A stretch of 64,000 nt of DNA from Xestospongia muta. Lineage: Eukaryota; Porifera; Demospongiae; Haplosclerida; Petrosiidae. Below the pieces are notes generated by a model. That model had not been told where the DNA came from. It saw only the letters and a program-made list of their open reading frames with translations, and made no database searches. The DNA is taken from positions 8,468,954 through 8,532,953 of the forward strand of contig OY848920.1 in NCBI GenBank assembly GCA_963693285.1, given 5' to 3'. A program made the position numbers and the translations under genes. Below are positions 39,301 to 52,543 of this stretch, in pieces. The stretch's first letter is position 1. Every line of letters starts with the position of its first letter.

Positions 39301-40570
39301 CATCATATATCGAGGAGCATAGCAGGTTACAATGACGGAGTTGCCTTCTTTTGTTTTGCTAACCAAAATTCGTTTTGCCATATTTCCAAATGCTTTCCAT
39401 AGTAGCGTTCTTATCTCTTCGAGTGTGTGTTCATCTATTCTCCATTCTAGGACAAATTCAATAGTCTCACATTTGAGAAGAGAGGATGAACCTGTCATGA
39501 AATCTTCGTTTTCACATACATGAAGTTTGATCTCCTTACAAAGTTCATCAACTTCAGATTTGTAAGTTGCAATATGATCTCTTGCCTCTTCAATGTTGTA
39601 ATGATCAACTATACCCTCCAAGTGGACAACATTGATTGTGGTACACTTCTCACGTACAATATCCATTATCTCATTAAATGATTCAGCTATAAATATTTGA
39701 GGTTTTAACTCTGGAAACGTTTTTCGAAGAAGCTCTTTAACTTCTGGCAGCGTGACAGCAGTTTCAATAAGTGGTGTGACAATACAAAATAGGTTTGCAA
39801 GTTTTGTTCTTATTTGATCAAAATTGCTTTGAAAAATAGGTGACAGGTAGAACTTTCTTACTGGACCTAATATATAAATATTTATATTATATCACTAATA
39901 GTCATAATTATATTAACTACCTACCATAATCTTTTAGAGTACTTTTTCCTATATGCACTGTCTCCTCTGATTGTAACAAGACAGTACCAAAGATTTTTAA
40001 CTGTTGGGGGTCTTTAGATACTGTATTTTGTAGTGCTGTTAATGGACGTCCAGTAAGTACCCCTCCTGATTTTTTCACGTCATCAAAGGTTTCCTCAGAG
40101 ATTACACCCTCTGTATACAGTGTATGAGCTATCTCCAAAGGAAGACTGAGTTGAGAAAGACTTTCAGATTGTTTACAAAATATTTGAATGGTGAGATTTT
40201 GAACTATTTAAGAAAGAACAACATTTAATAATGAGTACAGACGTAATCAGCTCTTACTTTCAGCTAATGTCTTCTGATATTTCTCAGCGATTGTATTCTC
40301 ACTGATGATTTCTGTCTTTAGTGTGTCTATAATCTGTTTTCTTGTACCAAAGGGTTTTGAACTGAGCCACAAATCAAACATCTTCAAAGCTTTCCTATCA
40401 CTCGTTGGAAAGTCCTTGTCAATACCATCCAGCTTGGCGGTGCTTAATTTGAGAAGTACACCAAACTGATACCACTTTGTATTAATATTGACATGTTTGA
40501 GTAGCTCACAAATGGTCGGTTTTCCATTTAAAAAGGCGTCAAAAACTGTGGATTTTCCTACATGATCCAT
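36303..40570 (-). CDS. N3: Death - CARD-like - unknown domain - coiled coil - LRR protein
   Basis: Close duplicate of N2, apparently intact. The start is the ATG at 40570 (MDHVGKSTV). Exons: 40570-40256 approx. (Death), about 40200-39926 (CARD-like, with LPLEIAHTLYTEGVISEETF), about 39866-39192 (unknown domain: CTTINVVHLEGIVDHYNI, EGNSVIVTCYAPRYMMDVLL), about 39117-39005, 38935-38865 and 38760-38615 (coiled coil), about 38115-38000 and 37955-37885 (linkers), 37132-36303 (LRRs). The LRR exon is open from its acceptor: DTGTVWWDEYSNRVKL to the stop at 36303. A TTGCAG directly before the start could be a 3' splice site for an untranslated 5' exon. Its LRR exon is nearly identical to that of N4, while its 5' half is nearly identical to N2, so parts have been exchanged. 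Confidence 0.85.
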
Positions 40571-40859
40571 AGCTTTCTGCAAAAAAGTAAGGGTTTAGGG
40601 TCAGACCCAGATCCGCTCAATACGCATGCGCATATAGACTCCACCCTAATGCACGTGGTCCTTACGTTTGGACTTTTAACATCACCGGTGGAATAAAAAT
40701 CCAGGAGGTTCTCCAGTTTGTTAAAGAATATTTCATAGGCCATGTTGACTTCTATAGGTCAAAAAAGGGATACAAGTATGTTTTTCATTGCCTGAAGTCA
40801 TCAGGTACCATCAGTAGTAGTACCATGGATATTAACATATCCGTTAATGTTGTAGAGCT

Positions 40860-41090
40860 GAGCAGAGGATGATATTATTGTAGCTGTTATTTTCTTCGTT
40901 GTATCTTGTTTGTATGAAGCAAAGAAGCCATTTGATGTTTGCTATTAAGGTGAGACTGTTTTTGACTCTGTACTTATTCAAATGTGGCCAATAGGCACTG
41001 AAAGTTCTATATTTACATTATGACACACCTTCTGACTGTTCATCATCTGACTCTTCAACATCAGAAGAATGCTCAGTGTCCCAATCCCAA
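40860..41090 (-). pseudogene. Relic of an N-family linker exon
   Basis: About 40860-41080 is near-identical to about 35160-35380 and includes the linker-exon sequence for SSDVEESDDEQSEG. It breaks off at 41080 (GCTCAGTGTCCC). It marks a second, shorter copy of the N2b-type fragment. Confidence 0.65.
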
Positions 41091-41324
41091 AAAATTAATT
41101 TTAGCTCATACTAATTTTATTGATTATTACAGAAGTTACTAAAATTCCTAAAAATTAGTAAATGCAATTAAAAATAGACTTAAAGTATCTTTGGTTTGAC
41201 AAATACCTCACTTCAAATGTAGAGCTCATAAAAATAATGTATCCATGTATATATTAAAAGTCTGCAGCAAGCTATGAATCTCATTACTACAACTGTGATA
41301 CTATAAACCTAGTCTTGTGTAACC

Positions 41325-41594
41325 AGTTTTGGTTAGGAAGTGATTACTATTATGAGTCTGAATTACCAGCAGGACAATGGTGGCAACATGTTCCATGTTC
41401 TAGTGGCCATTTTGGGATGGACAACAATGTAATGGAAATGAAAGACCATGTTGTACTAACCCTAAGATGCCATGGTTTATTAAGACTCTCAATGAGACTA
41501 CCACTGAAGATATTAAACTTACTGTATGTGGAAATCAAGGTGGTATATAGATGAAGACACTCCATTGGATATTATCAATCTTTATATTCATTGA
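41325..41594 (+). pseudogene. FReD-like C-terminal fragment
   Basis: Same remnant as at 35940: GSDYYYESELPAGQWWQHV, a shift, then CCTNPKMPWFIKTLNETTTE and a damaged end. It lies about 80 bp from the N4 stop, as the other does from the N3 stop, so [FReD-like relic + LRR exon] was duplicated as a unit. Confidence 0.8.
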
Positions 41595-41674
41595 ATAGTT
41601 AATAAACTAAGTTTAATGATTAATTTATAATTAACTAATGATTGGTTAAGAGTCACTCAAAATTGTAAAGTGAA

Positions 41675-44600
41675 CTAAGAAAATTCAGGAAACAACACTA
41701 ATTCTTCTTTATACCAGAATTGAAGTCTATCTTTGATAAATTGATAACTGTCTAACTTCTCACACCTTTTTTTATGATAATCGGATAAGTATAGTTTCTG
41801 TATTGTGGTGTTTTTAGCAAGTGCAGGGCAAATTATCTCGATGTCATCATCCTTCAGTGAGGTATTGTCAAGACATAATTCTGTTAGTGATGTAGTTGTT
41901 TCTATTAACTTCACTATTGTACTGGTACTGATTGAAGTGATGTGAGGATTACCACTGATGTTCAACTTAGTCAGTGAATGATTTTTAATAAGCCCTTCAC
42001 AGATATATTGGACACCATTATCAGTGATGTTACAGTTTGAGAGAGCTAATTTTTCTAGCGTCGTATTAGTTGTTAACATGTTAGACAAACAAATTGTGTC
42101 TTCATCTGTGATAGGAATATGCCAAATCCGTAAAATTTTAAGTGTAGTGTTAAAATATAGAACATCAGTGATTTGTTTAATGTCGTCTGCAGTAAGTGGA
42201 GAAGAGTATAGCAATAATTCTACTATTGTTTTATTAGTTTTAAGAGTCTCCGACAATATGGATACACACTGACTGTCGAATGAACCATGTTTTATGTCAA
42301 GTCTCCTCACTGTACACTTATTAAGATTGTTTATAATAACTGCAGTACTTTCAGGAGATGATGAGAAGAGTTTAATAGTCCATTCTTTTCCTGTTTGTTG
42401 TTCTTTAATTAATTTACTTATAACATCTTCACTTTGTACTATACTTGGTCTTCTGAGTTTAACTCTATTGCTATATTCATCCCACCAAACTGTTCCAGTG
42501 TCTCCTGTATATGTTATAAAACAGAGTTAGTATAAAGTATAATACACACATAGTAATATATACTATAACACACTACAATACACAGACAGCACATGCATTA
42601 AAGAAGAAAGGAAGCCATTACTGTTCACTACCTATGGTTTCTATGGCAACAGCATCACTGAGCTGCTACATGAAAATGAACAGACATTATTAACAGAGTA
42701 AGGGGGAATTTGCTAAATTGGAATACTTAAATCATGTTTCTTACTATCTCTCTATCATATTGGCTCATATTGTACTCTTACATGTACTTGTGTAAATCTT
42801 ATGGGATAACCATCTAGTCATCCAAGCTAGACATTTGACCAACCCCTTTCTCTTTGAGCAAAGGGAGGTTTGTGAAACTAGAATATATTTGAACAAATTA
42901 ATTGCTCCTATCACTATAATCGTACTGAAGACAATAGTCTGATATATTAGCACTCCACATTGAAAGGAAGAGTCTGGTCATATACTCAGAGAGAGTTCTC
43001 AGTTGTTATTTGTTTAGCAGGAAGTCCATACTTTGTTATGTATTATGATACTGATCCAACGGCCTCCTAAAGCCTAAATATTAACTATACATAAAAAATA
43101 TGGAGGATTTCCTGCTAGACAAATAGTCACTGTGATTAATTAATTTTTAACAAATGAATATGTATCATAAATATATCACAATGACAATATATATCTATGA
43201 CAACACTGTGAAGAAGTGTAGATAAAAAGGTATTATTATGTTTACATTATGACATATACCTTCTTCTGACTGTTCATCATCTGACTCTTTAAGTTTAGGA
43301 GAACTCTTCTCATCTTTTAATTCTGATATTACAAACATAATGAAATAATCACAAGATGTCAGTTACTATTACCTGTTTTATCACTGACATATGATATGTA
43401 TTTCTCTTCTTGGGTAGATTTTGTTTGGGTCTCCTCAAGACCTTGTTCAATCATTAGTTCATGAACCTTTGGTATGAATGCTATATCTAGTAGCAGTGAA
43501 TAACATACAATCAGTAATAATTATATCACTATACTAATGTAGGTGGGGCTACCTTTACGTCAACTATTAATTTTGTCTATTAAATAGTGACTTTTATTCA
43601 ATTTAATGTGTATTAATTTTAGTGAATTTTAGCTATATTAATTTTAGTGATTGTTGCAATACTTGCTAAAATTCCTAAAATACTATAGTGCACAGAATTA
43701 AAAGTAGACTTAAAGTAACTCTAGTTTGATACACATTTCATGATCATCTCACTCCAGAACTCTCCTGTGTACATATCAAAAGAAGCTATAACAAACTATG
43801 AATCATATTACTACAGCTGTGGTACTAGAAATAAACTTCTCTGGTGTAGCCAGCCAGTGCCTCTAGGAAGAAGGTGCTGAATATGCTAGGGTAAATTAAA
43901 CCCACAGTGCCTTGGGTAAACTGATGGCATCGCTTCCACTCATATACAAATTACCTTTTAAGCTTTGCTTTATTTCCTCAATTTGTTTGTTTCTCTCTCT
44001 TAGTTGTAATGTCAATGATGTGATGATCTCCTGTAGTGTCTCTATTTCTTTCTGTCTCTCAGTAGACACCTTTCTTTCTGTCTCTCAGTAGAAAAGAACA
44101 AGTTATGTCAAAGTACTTACAATAAGTGATACCTATTGCATAAATTTACCTTCTTTTTGTTTCGTCAAATCTTCAATCTGTTTTTTTTTTACTTGTCTCA
44201 ATTCTAAACAAACCAACTTATTAGTATTAGCCAAAGAACTAGTTATATTCATAATCACATAAATTAATGAATAAGGAAGATATACAAAGTACAGTAATCA
44301 ACAGCCATTGATGTTATTCACCACAAGTGCAAATACGTACCTTCATTTATAGACTCTATTTCCATAGTCATCTTTTTACTGATGCTTTGTTGCAGTTCCA
44401 GTCGACTTCTTAACTCCTTTGTGTTCTTGTCTATAATAGTTCTAACCTCCTATATATCAATAAACAACATATGTAGTAACTGTTGTCTATACAACACATT
44501 TCTTACCTTGTCTCTTTGACGTTTATCATAAATAGTACGATAGCCAATTGTGAGCTTAAGCAATCCCATCTCTTTTAATAGGCCAAGGTTCTCTTCTGCC

Positions 44601-46429
44601 GTCACTAATAGAATATCCATCATATGGTGTGGAGCATAGCAGGTAACAATGATGGAGTTGCCTTCATTAATAGCTCTAACTTGGATAGTGTTAACGGTAT
44701 CTTCAAATGCTTTTGTTAGGAGATGTTTGATGTCACTCAGTGTGTACTTGTCAGCTTCCCATTCCAAAACAAACTCAATAGTCTCACAGGTAAGGGGATG
44801 AGATGATGAGATTCTCTTGAAGCTTTCTTTACAGCATACACTAAGTTTAACTTCTTCGCAAAACATATTAACTGCTTTCTTGAACTCTGTGATGTGTCGT
44901 TTAGCCTCAGTGATATTATAGTGATCAACAATAGCCTCCAAACAGCAAACATTAATAATTGTACATTTGTCTTCTACTAGTTCCATTACATCATCAAATG
45001 ATTCAGCTACAGCTAATTGAGGTTTTAGCTCCCTGAAACATCTCCCAAGATACTTTTTTAGTTTTTCAAGTGAAGGAATACTCTTAGCAATGACAGGTAG
45101 AACAGCCTCAATAAGATTTCCAAAAGTCACTTTCATCTGATCAAATTTGCTTTGATAAGTGGACTGCAGATAAACTTTGTGAGGTGTGGTTTGGTCTAAA
45201 AAATGTGGGATTTTTAGAGTTGAATGAAGAGCTTTTGCTTACCACACTTCTTTAGTATGTCTCGTGTAAGTGTAAACACCTTCCCTATTAAAAATACCTA
45301 ATATTAGAATTATATGGTGAAAATATACTCACTATATTCCTCTAATATAGCATTAGCACATGGCATATTATTAGTAACTTTTAGCAGTACATTGGCAAAC
45401 ACTTCCAAGTTATGGTAGTTGTTATGCACAGCACAACGGATGGCTTTTAGTAAAAGAAACATTGCTTCGTCATCAGAAAAAGATTGTGCTGTAAATTTCA
45501 CAATAGTTAACCTTGTCTGAGAAATGACTTGCTCTCTATGGAGTAGTAGTGCAACACTAACAGGATATTGAAGAGACTGAGAGAGGGTACCATAATGACA
45601 ACATAATATGTCACTGGCTTGATCTTCATGACTATTATGACTTTTTATTGCTATCTCTTGTGCGGTCATCTGATCGACTTTAAATGTTTGAGCTATAATT
45701 GTAGATAGAGAAATTCATTAACTAGTTAGCTTAATCTTTCTCACCATAATCACTGATTATTTGGTCAGATAAAAGCTTTGTCTCCTCAAACTTGGATAGT
45801 ACTCTAGCTAAAGCATTCACCTTCTTGTGATCTGAAGACACTGATGTTTGTATAGCAGATAACAGAGTTGTCTTCTTCTCATCCAGAGTGCCCTTCAATG
45901 TCTCAATCTCATCAAGCATTACTTCACTAACACATCTCTCACTATATAAGAACTGGGACACTTTTACAGGATCAATGTGACACTTTGACAGTTTGTCAAT
46001 ATACATCCGAGGTATTGTACTGGATTCAATCATAGAGAGCTCAACATCACCACCTATTAAATATAGAAACTATTTGTATAGTTACTTACATATTTTTCAC
46101 TTACCAGAAGAACTACAAGACAATTTCAATGTCTGCTCATACTCATGAGCAATAGTATTTTCTTCAATGACCTCCTTCCTCAAAGCATCTATCACTTGTC
46201 TTCTGCTAGCATAAGGGTTAGTGACCAACCACAATTCAAACATTTTTAATGTTTTGAAGGAAGAATATTCTGATTGGGTATGTCGAATATCATCCAACTT
46301 CTTGGCATCCAGTTTTAATAAGGTTCCCAACTGATACCATTTACTACCAATACGAATATGTTCACATAATTCATCAAGTGTTGGTCTTTCTGCCAATATC
46401 TTCTCAAATGATAAATTTCTTGAAGCCAT
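41675..46429 (-). CDS. N4: Death - two CARD-like - unknown domain - coiled coil - LRR protein
   Basis: Apparently intact and the fullest member. Exons: 46429-46105 (Death: MASRNLSFEK, KWYQLGTLLKLDAKKLDDI, ASRRQVIDALRKEVIEENTI), about 46055-45745 (CARD-like 1: KVSQFLYSERCVSEVMLDEI), about 45693-45335 (CARD-like 2, diverged: YPVSVALLLHREQVIS, ILEEY), a short exon near 45285-45243, about 45195-44508 (unknown domain: CTIINVCCLEAIVDHYNI, CETIEFVLEWEADKYTLSDI, EGNSIIVTCYAPHHMMDILL), about 44449-44343, 44205-44152 and 44090-43955 (coiled coil, with an internal repeat STERQK), about 43482-43373 and 43321-43261 (linkers), 42504-41675 (LRRs). By family, death-fold domains recruit signalling partners and LRRs sense or regulate. 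Its Death domain is most like that of N5. Confidence 0.85.
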
Positions 46430-47187
46430 TGAGGTGACTCACTAAATGTTCTGAGATATTCTGGGTGGGGCTAATTACAAGCCACACCTTATGAAAATCT
46501 TGATTTCAACTTTATCGGTCTAATTATTAATTATATTAAAATCATTTTATTAAGCAAAAAGTGGAACAATAACAATTATAATTGGGTTCCTTTTATTAAG
46601 AGATACTACAAAAGTTAGTTGTTAAAATATAACAAATACATGTGTCCAGTAATGTACTGTTAATATTATACATGTAAACAAAACATAAAGGCATTATTTT
46701 ATACTTGTCTGTCCATCAAGATAAAGAGTTATGATAACACATACACACATACAAGACAAATTAAGAACTGGTCGTCTTTCATTCTATACAAAGTAAAGTT
46801 TCTGAATGTGTGCATCTGGCATAATGTCAAGCTAGCAGTTAGCTAAGATGGAGTCTTAACATCTTTAAAAAATTTCATCTCTTCCATGTTCATTGTTTGC
46901 ATGAATTAATATTGCTGATATGATCTAGTATAACTAAATAATACAAACAGTTTTCACTGTTATTAACTACACTTTTATAACTACAAAATTTTGTAGCAAG
47001 CCTTTGCAGCTGACTGTGAATTTTGGTAGTAAGAAAGTAAGTCTCAACAAATATTCCATTTGAATTGTATTGACACTACATTGCCAAGAAAAGATATATT
47101 GTTAGTATAAAAGAATAGCAAGTAGTCAAAAGAATGCAAATATAAAGTGACAAATAAGACAATAAACAACAAAATAATTACTATTAA
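46430..47187. other. Intergenic between N4 and N5
   Basis: AT-rich, no convincing exon. It should hold the N4 promoter and the N5 3' untranslated region. Confidence 0.5.
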
Positions 47188-50100
47188 TTATAAGAACACA
47201 AGTCTACTGTCTAACATTTTACAATACTCTTCATGTTGTTTGGATAACTCCACTTTCTCTACTGTAGTATTTTTAGTGAGTGCAGTACAGATTGTCTTGA
47301 TATCATCATCGTTCAGTAAAGTATACTGGAGAGTTAGTCGTGTCAGTGATGTAGTTTTGCTTAGTAGTTCAGCTATAGCACTAGTACTAACTGAAGTAAT
47401 CTGATGATTACCTCTGATGTTCAATATTGTCAATGTTTGGTTTTTAGTAAGCCCTTCACAGATATAACGGACACCGTTATCAGTGATGTTACAGTTGATG
47501 AGACGTAGTACTTTTAAAGACCTGTTACTAGTTAGCAAGTCAGACAAGTGGCTCATATCGTCATCTGTGATACCAGTAACAGTATCCAACCATAACACTT
47601 CAAGCACAGTGTTAATAAAAAGTGCATCACTGATTCGTTTGATACCACCAGTAATTGGAGAAGAACGAAGATATAGTTGCTGCATTGAAGTGTTTGTTTT
47701 AAGTGCTTCTGACAATATGGATACACACTTACTATCCAATGGAGTGTATGATATATCAAGTCGCCTCACTATACACTTATTAAGATTTACAATAATTAAT
47801 TGGGTAGTTTCAAGAGATGCTGAACTGAGACGAATATGCCAATCTTTTCCTTTCTCTTGTTCTCTTTTTAATATGCTGATAACGTTTTCTGATTCTTCAA
47901 TAGTTGCTGCGGTGACTTCAACAATGTTGTCGTAATCCCACCATTTAACACTTCGAGTGTCTCCTATTATAAAACAGACTTAGTATGTAGTGCAGTACAC
48001 ACATAGTAATTGAACATATAATTCCTGTTATACAAATTTGTCGCAATGATATAATGTGTGTGTGTGTGTGTGATTCCACATTCTTAACCGCAAACAAGCA
48101 GGAAAGTCAAATTTAAGAAAAAAACCCAACATAATCAACATCAAGAAAGAAGAATCTAAAAAATTGAAAGAACAAAATGTTGCTTACAAAGAGATGACAT
48201 TTAGAACAGTGCAAAAGCAAATGAAAAAATCATGGGCTACATGGTTTGCACAAAGTATTCTGGTTCAGGATAGACAGCTATAATACATAGACACACATTA
48301 AAGAATAAATGAAGCAGTACTATTTATGTTTCAGACTTTCTGTATTATTTATAATTGCTATAGAAACAAAAAAATAAGGCCATTGTGACCAGAACTGAAT
48401 AAGCTAGAGTTTTTAAAGAAAAGAATCAAAGCTGCTCATGTAGATTTTATGTAATGCCAGTAACAGGTTCCATACTCTAATGCTAAACCTTAGACCTCTT
48501 ATACAGTAAAACTTGGAGCCTAATGGCTCTGAAATATAAGATGGACTAGTCTATCATGATATATGCTCTTTCTAGTAGTCAAACAAAGGTTATACATGTC
48601 AGAAACTCAATAAGCAAAATTAAGGAAGTCCTATGGCATTCGAACACAAGCTATACTTATAAAGTAGCAGACTTTCCAAAACCTGTCGATAGATGCAACA
48701 AAGCTATAAGAATCATATTATCTTTGCACAAATAAGATATTAATGAACAATGTTCTAATTCCTGCTACAAATATAATACTATCCAAAATATGGATAGTTA
48801 TATTTGATTGATGAACTGAAATTTGCATTTGTGACCATTGCTGAACCATTCTCACATACTAGCAAAGAGGATGGTTTAGCTTAGGGTTGGAATGATTGAA
48901 CTAATTGGTTCTGTTACTTATTAATCTTACACATTACCATTCCCACTTGCTAAGAGGAGTGAGCTTGTTATCACATTTTCCTAGGCAGTATTTAATAATT
49001 TGTATGTGAGGTAAAGGGAAAGGTCGTGGTGAAGCACGTATATCTGATTGGACAATGATATCTAGATATCAGAGACATGTTGATCTATTGAAAACTCTTA
49101 AGGTTACAAGTACTAACATCATCAAAATTAATTAATGTGGTAAAGTTATATATGTTTTGAGCCTGCCAGAAAATGATTTAATCCATCCAATATTATTGAT
49201 ATTGATATCTGATTAGACAGTGATGTCTAGATCTATTGAAAACTCTTCGTTAACTCTCAAAGATTACACTAGACTAATGTCTTCACTGGCACTCAGTATA
49301 AATTATATATCAATAATGCTTAATGCTTATTTACAGTTACTTATCAAATTGAGCATGAAAGGTGTGAATCAGTAGAAACCATACTGATATATAACAAAAT
49401 TCACATAACATAATTTGCATGAAAATCAAGTTCTTGAGGAACTTATTAACCTTCCAAAATTGCTACCATAACTGAAATCAAATGATTTCAATGGTTGTTG
49501 CTACAAACATGATGAAATAGATGAAATAGCCATTAAACTTACTTATGTCCACCATTAAAGCTAGATGCTCTTCTATATTGCATGCTTTGATCTCTCACAC
49601 TCAATTAATATATAATAATACCAATTACATTTACCTTTTAGCTTCTGCCTCTCCTTTTGTTTATCCCTTGATGACATCATTACCTCCTGTACTTTCTCTA
49701 AATCTCTTAGTTTCTCGGTAGCCTCTGACAATAACTCATCTCTTTCTTTTAATTGTAATGTCAATGACATGAGGTTATCCTGTAGTGTCTCTATTTCTTT
49801 CTTTCTCTCAGTAGACACTGACATTAACTCCTCAATAACTAAGAGAAAAGAACAAGTTATCAAAGTACTTACAATAACTAATAGCTATTGCATCAAATTA
49901 CCTTTTCTTTGTTTTGTCAATTCTTCAACCTGTTTTTCTTTTATTTGTCTCATTTCTAAATAAATCAATTTAGTAGTAAAACATTTGCTGAACAACTAAT
50001 TATATTCATAATCACATATATTAATGTATAATTAAGATACACAAACTAGGATAATAGACAGCTATTGATGGTTATTCATTACATGTACAAATACCTTCAT

Positions 50101-52543
50101 TCTCCATGGTCTTCTTTTTACTGATGGTTTGTTGTACTTCCAGTTGACTTGTCAACTCCATTGTCTTCTCTTCTACAATAGCTCTAACCTCCTATATATC
50201 AATAAACAACACATGTAGTAACTGTTGTCTAATACTACTCATCTCTTACCTTGTCTCTTTTATTTTTATTGTAAATGGTAACATACCCAAAACTTAGATT
50301 GAGCAGAGCTAATTGTTTTAGTTGATAAAGATTCTTCTCTGCTGTCATTAATAAAATATTCATCATGTATTGTGGAGCATAGCAGGTAACAATGATGGAG
50401 TTGCCTTCATTAATAGCTCTGACTTGGACACTATTTGCCATATCTTCAAAGGCTTTTGAGAGCAAATCCTCAACATCACTGAGAGTGTACTCATCTGCCT
50501 TCCACTGAAGAATGAACTCAATACTCTCACAAATGATATGATATGAAGACGAAGCTACATTGAAGTTCTGTTTAAGACATATGTCAATTTTAACCTTCTT
50601 ACAAAACTCATCAACTTTTGTCTTAAATTCTTTGATGTGTGGAATAGCTTTTGTAATTTTGTAGTAATTAACAATAGTTTCCAAGCAGCAAACGTTAATA
50701 ATTGTACACTTCTTTTGAACAAGATCCATTATATCATCAAAGGTTTCAACAGTAGACAATTGAGGTCTTAGTTCTGGGAAACATCCTCGAAGGTAGGTTT
50801 TTAGCTCATTTAGTGAAGGAATAACAGCTTCAATGAGAGGTGCAACAGCGTGAATAAGTTCACCAAATCTTGCTCTCATTTGATCAAAATCATATTGATA
50901 TGTGTGTTGAAGAGGAATACTAAAGGGAAAGGCTTGATCTACGTAAAAAGTAAGTGGGGAATTGTTGTTAAATTGATCAACTGTACATGTACTTACCATA
51001 CTCTTTGAGTATATCATTAGCAACAGATATTGTTTGTTCAGACTTCAGTAAGACAGTAGCGAATGTTGCTAACTTCTTGGGATTTCCATACACTGTAATA
51101 CGCAGTGCTCTCAATGGACTATCTCCTAGTACACCTCCTAATCTATTGACTTCATCTAATGTCTCCTTAGAGATCACTTTCTCTGTATACAACATCCGAA
51201 CAATCTCCATGGGAAGAGTAAGTGATGACAGCCTATCAGAGTGTTTCCGTAGTATTTGACAAGCTGGAGTGGAAAATATTTCTAGACCAAAATAAAAAAG
51301 GTAGAATATCACATTTACTACTGCTAGAATAATTGGTTATTTTAATAAACTATTAAAATGTCACCTGGGATTCAAGTATAGCTATAGTAATAACTACCAA
51401 AAGTTAATTATGATAAGCACTATAATATTATATAAGTGAATGTAGTAACTTTGTGCATACGAAAGTGCCTTTTGAGATGTGTTAACAGTCACTCCTTTTC
51501 ACAAAGTGATTTTGAGATGTGTTAACAGTTGTCCTTTTCACAAATCAAGTCACAAATATTTGGCAGAAGTGGTTCCTTATTGGAAATCTGGTCACATAAA
51601 TGTGAGGAATGTACCCTTGTCACAACATTACTATGTTTGCTAATATCAGGTTTGACAGGACAGACTCCAAATTGAAGGTAAAAACCTATTTTCACTACTA
51701 TCATGTTTACTTATTGGTTAAATCAACCAAACAATGCTCATAGTGATATGCTAATTCATTCATATCAGGTTTGACAAAAAATATATTGGAAAAGTAGCAT
51801 TATGTAGTCATTTCATTGGTTACAATAACCAATGAACTAAAGAGTACTATTATATACCTATTTCCAAATCTATGTTTTTCTTTTTTTGTTGTAGCTTCTC
51901 TTTTGACATATCATTCTCTTCTTGCTTTCTCTTTCTTAAATTTAAAACATCCAACTCTGTCATCAAATTAGATTCCTAAGAGACAAAGGTACATCTTATA
52001 TAATAATTTTTGTTATGAACATGACAAACCATGTTCTCCATTGTATATACATGCTCTGACTTTATAATCTCCATTGTTTCACTAGAAGTAGGATCTAGAA
52101 GACTCATATGATCACTATGACCTGTAGTTACTGCCTCTTGAACATTACTTGCTGTCGTCTCATTACCTGAAAATGCACAAAATTAACCAATATTGTTCTC
52201 AATAGGAAGTATGCGTTTTATTCACCTGGCCCCATCATGCAAAACTGCTTGTATTGTTGTGCAACATTAACTTCTTCAATGACTTCCTTCCCTAAAGCAT
52301 CTATCACTTGTCTTCTGGTAGCACAAGGGTTAGTGTCTAACCACAACTCAAACATTTTTGTTGTTTTGTAAGAGGAATCCTCTGGTAGTTTGTGAATATC
52401 ATCCAACTTCTTAGAATCCAGTTCTAGTAGTATTCCAAACTGATACCATTTACTACCAATACGAATATGTTCACATATTCATAAAGTGTTGGTTTCTCTT
52501 CTAGATCTAATGTCTTCTCAGGTGGTCCATTCCGTGCAGCCAT
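47188..52543 (-). CDS. N5: Death (frameshifted) - coiled coil - CARD-like - unknown domain - coiled coil - LRR protein
   Basis: Exons: 52543-52227 (MAARNGPPEKT, then a Death domain), about 52168-52030, about 51975-51857 (charged helix LNLRKRKQEENDMSKEKLQQ), about 51281-51000 (CARD-like: LTLPMEIVRMLYTEKVISKE), about 50940-50253 (unknown domain: CTIINVCCLETIVNYYKI, EGNSIIVTCYAPQYMMNILL), about 50193-50098, 49955-49903 and 49842-49635 (coiled coil), 47963-47188 (LRRs). In the first exon one base is missing near 52478 compared with N4 (CTTTATGAATATGTG against CTTGATGAATTATGTG), which throws the Death domain out of frame after about 22 codons; the rest is in another frame. A truncated product could start at the ATG at 52406. 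A 1.7-kb intron separates the LRR exon. The 5' end is head-to-head with the kinase-USP gene. Confidence 0.75.

Noticed and set aside
48080..48300. Lys-rich plus-strand strings in the large N5 intron
   Set aside because: Frames are interrupted and no start or splice pattern supports a gene.
20443..52543. A NACHT or NB-ARC ATPase within the N genes
   Set aside because: I looked for a P-loop (GxxxxGKS/T) and Walker B between CARD-like and LRR exons and saw none; the genes are not called classical NLRs.
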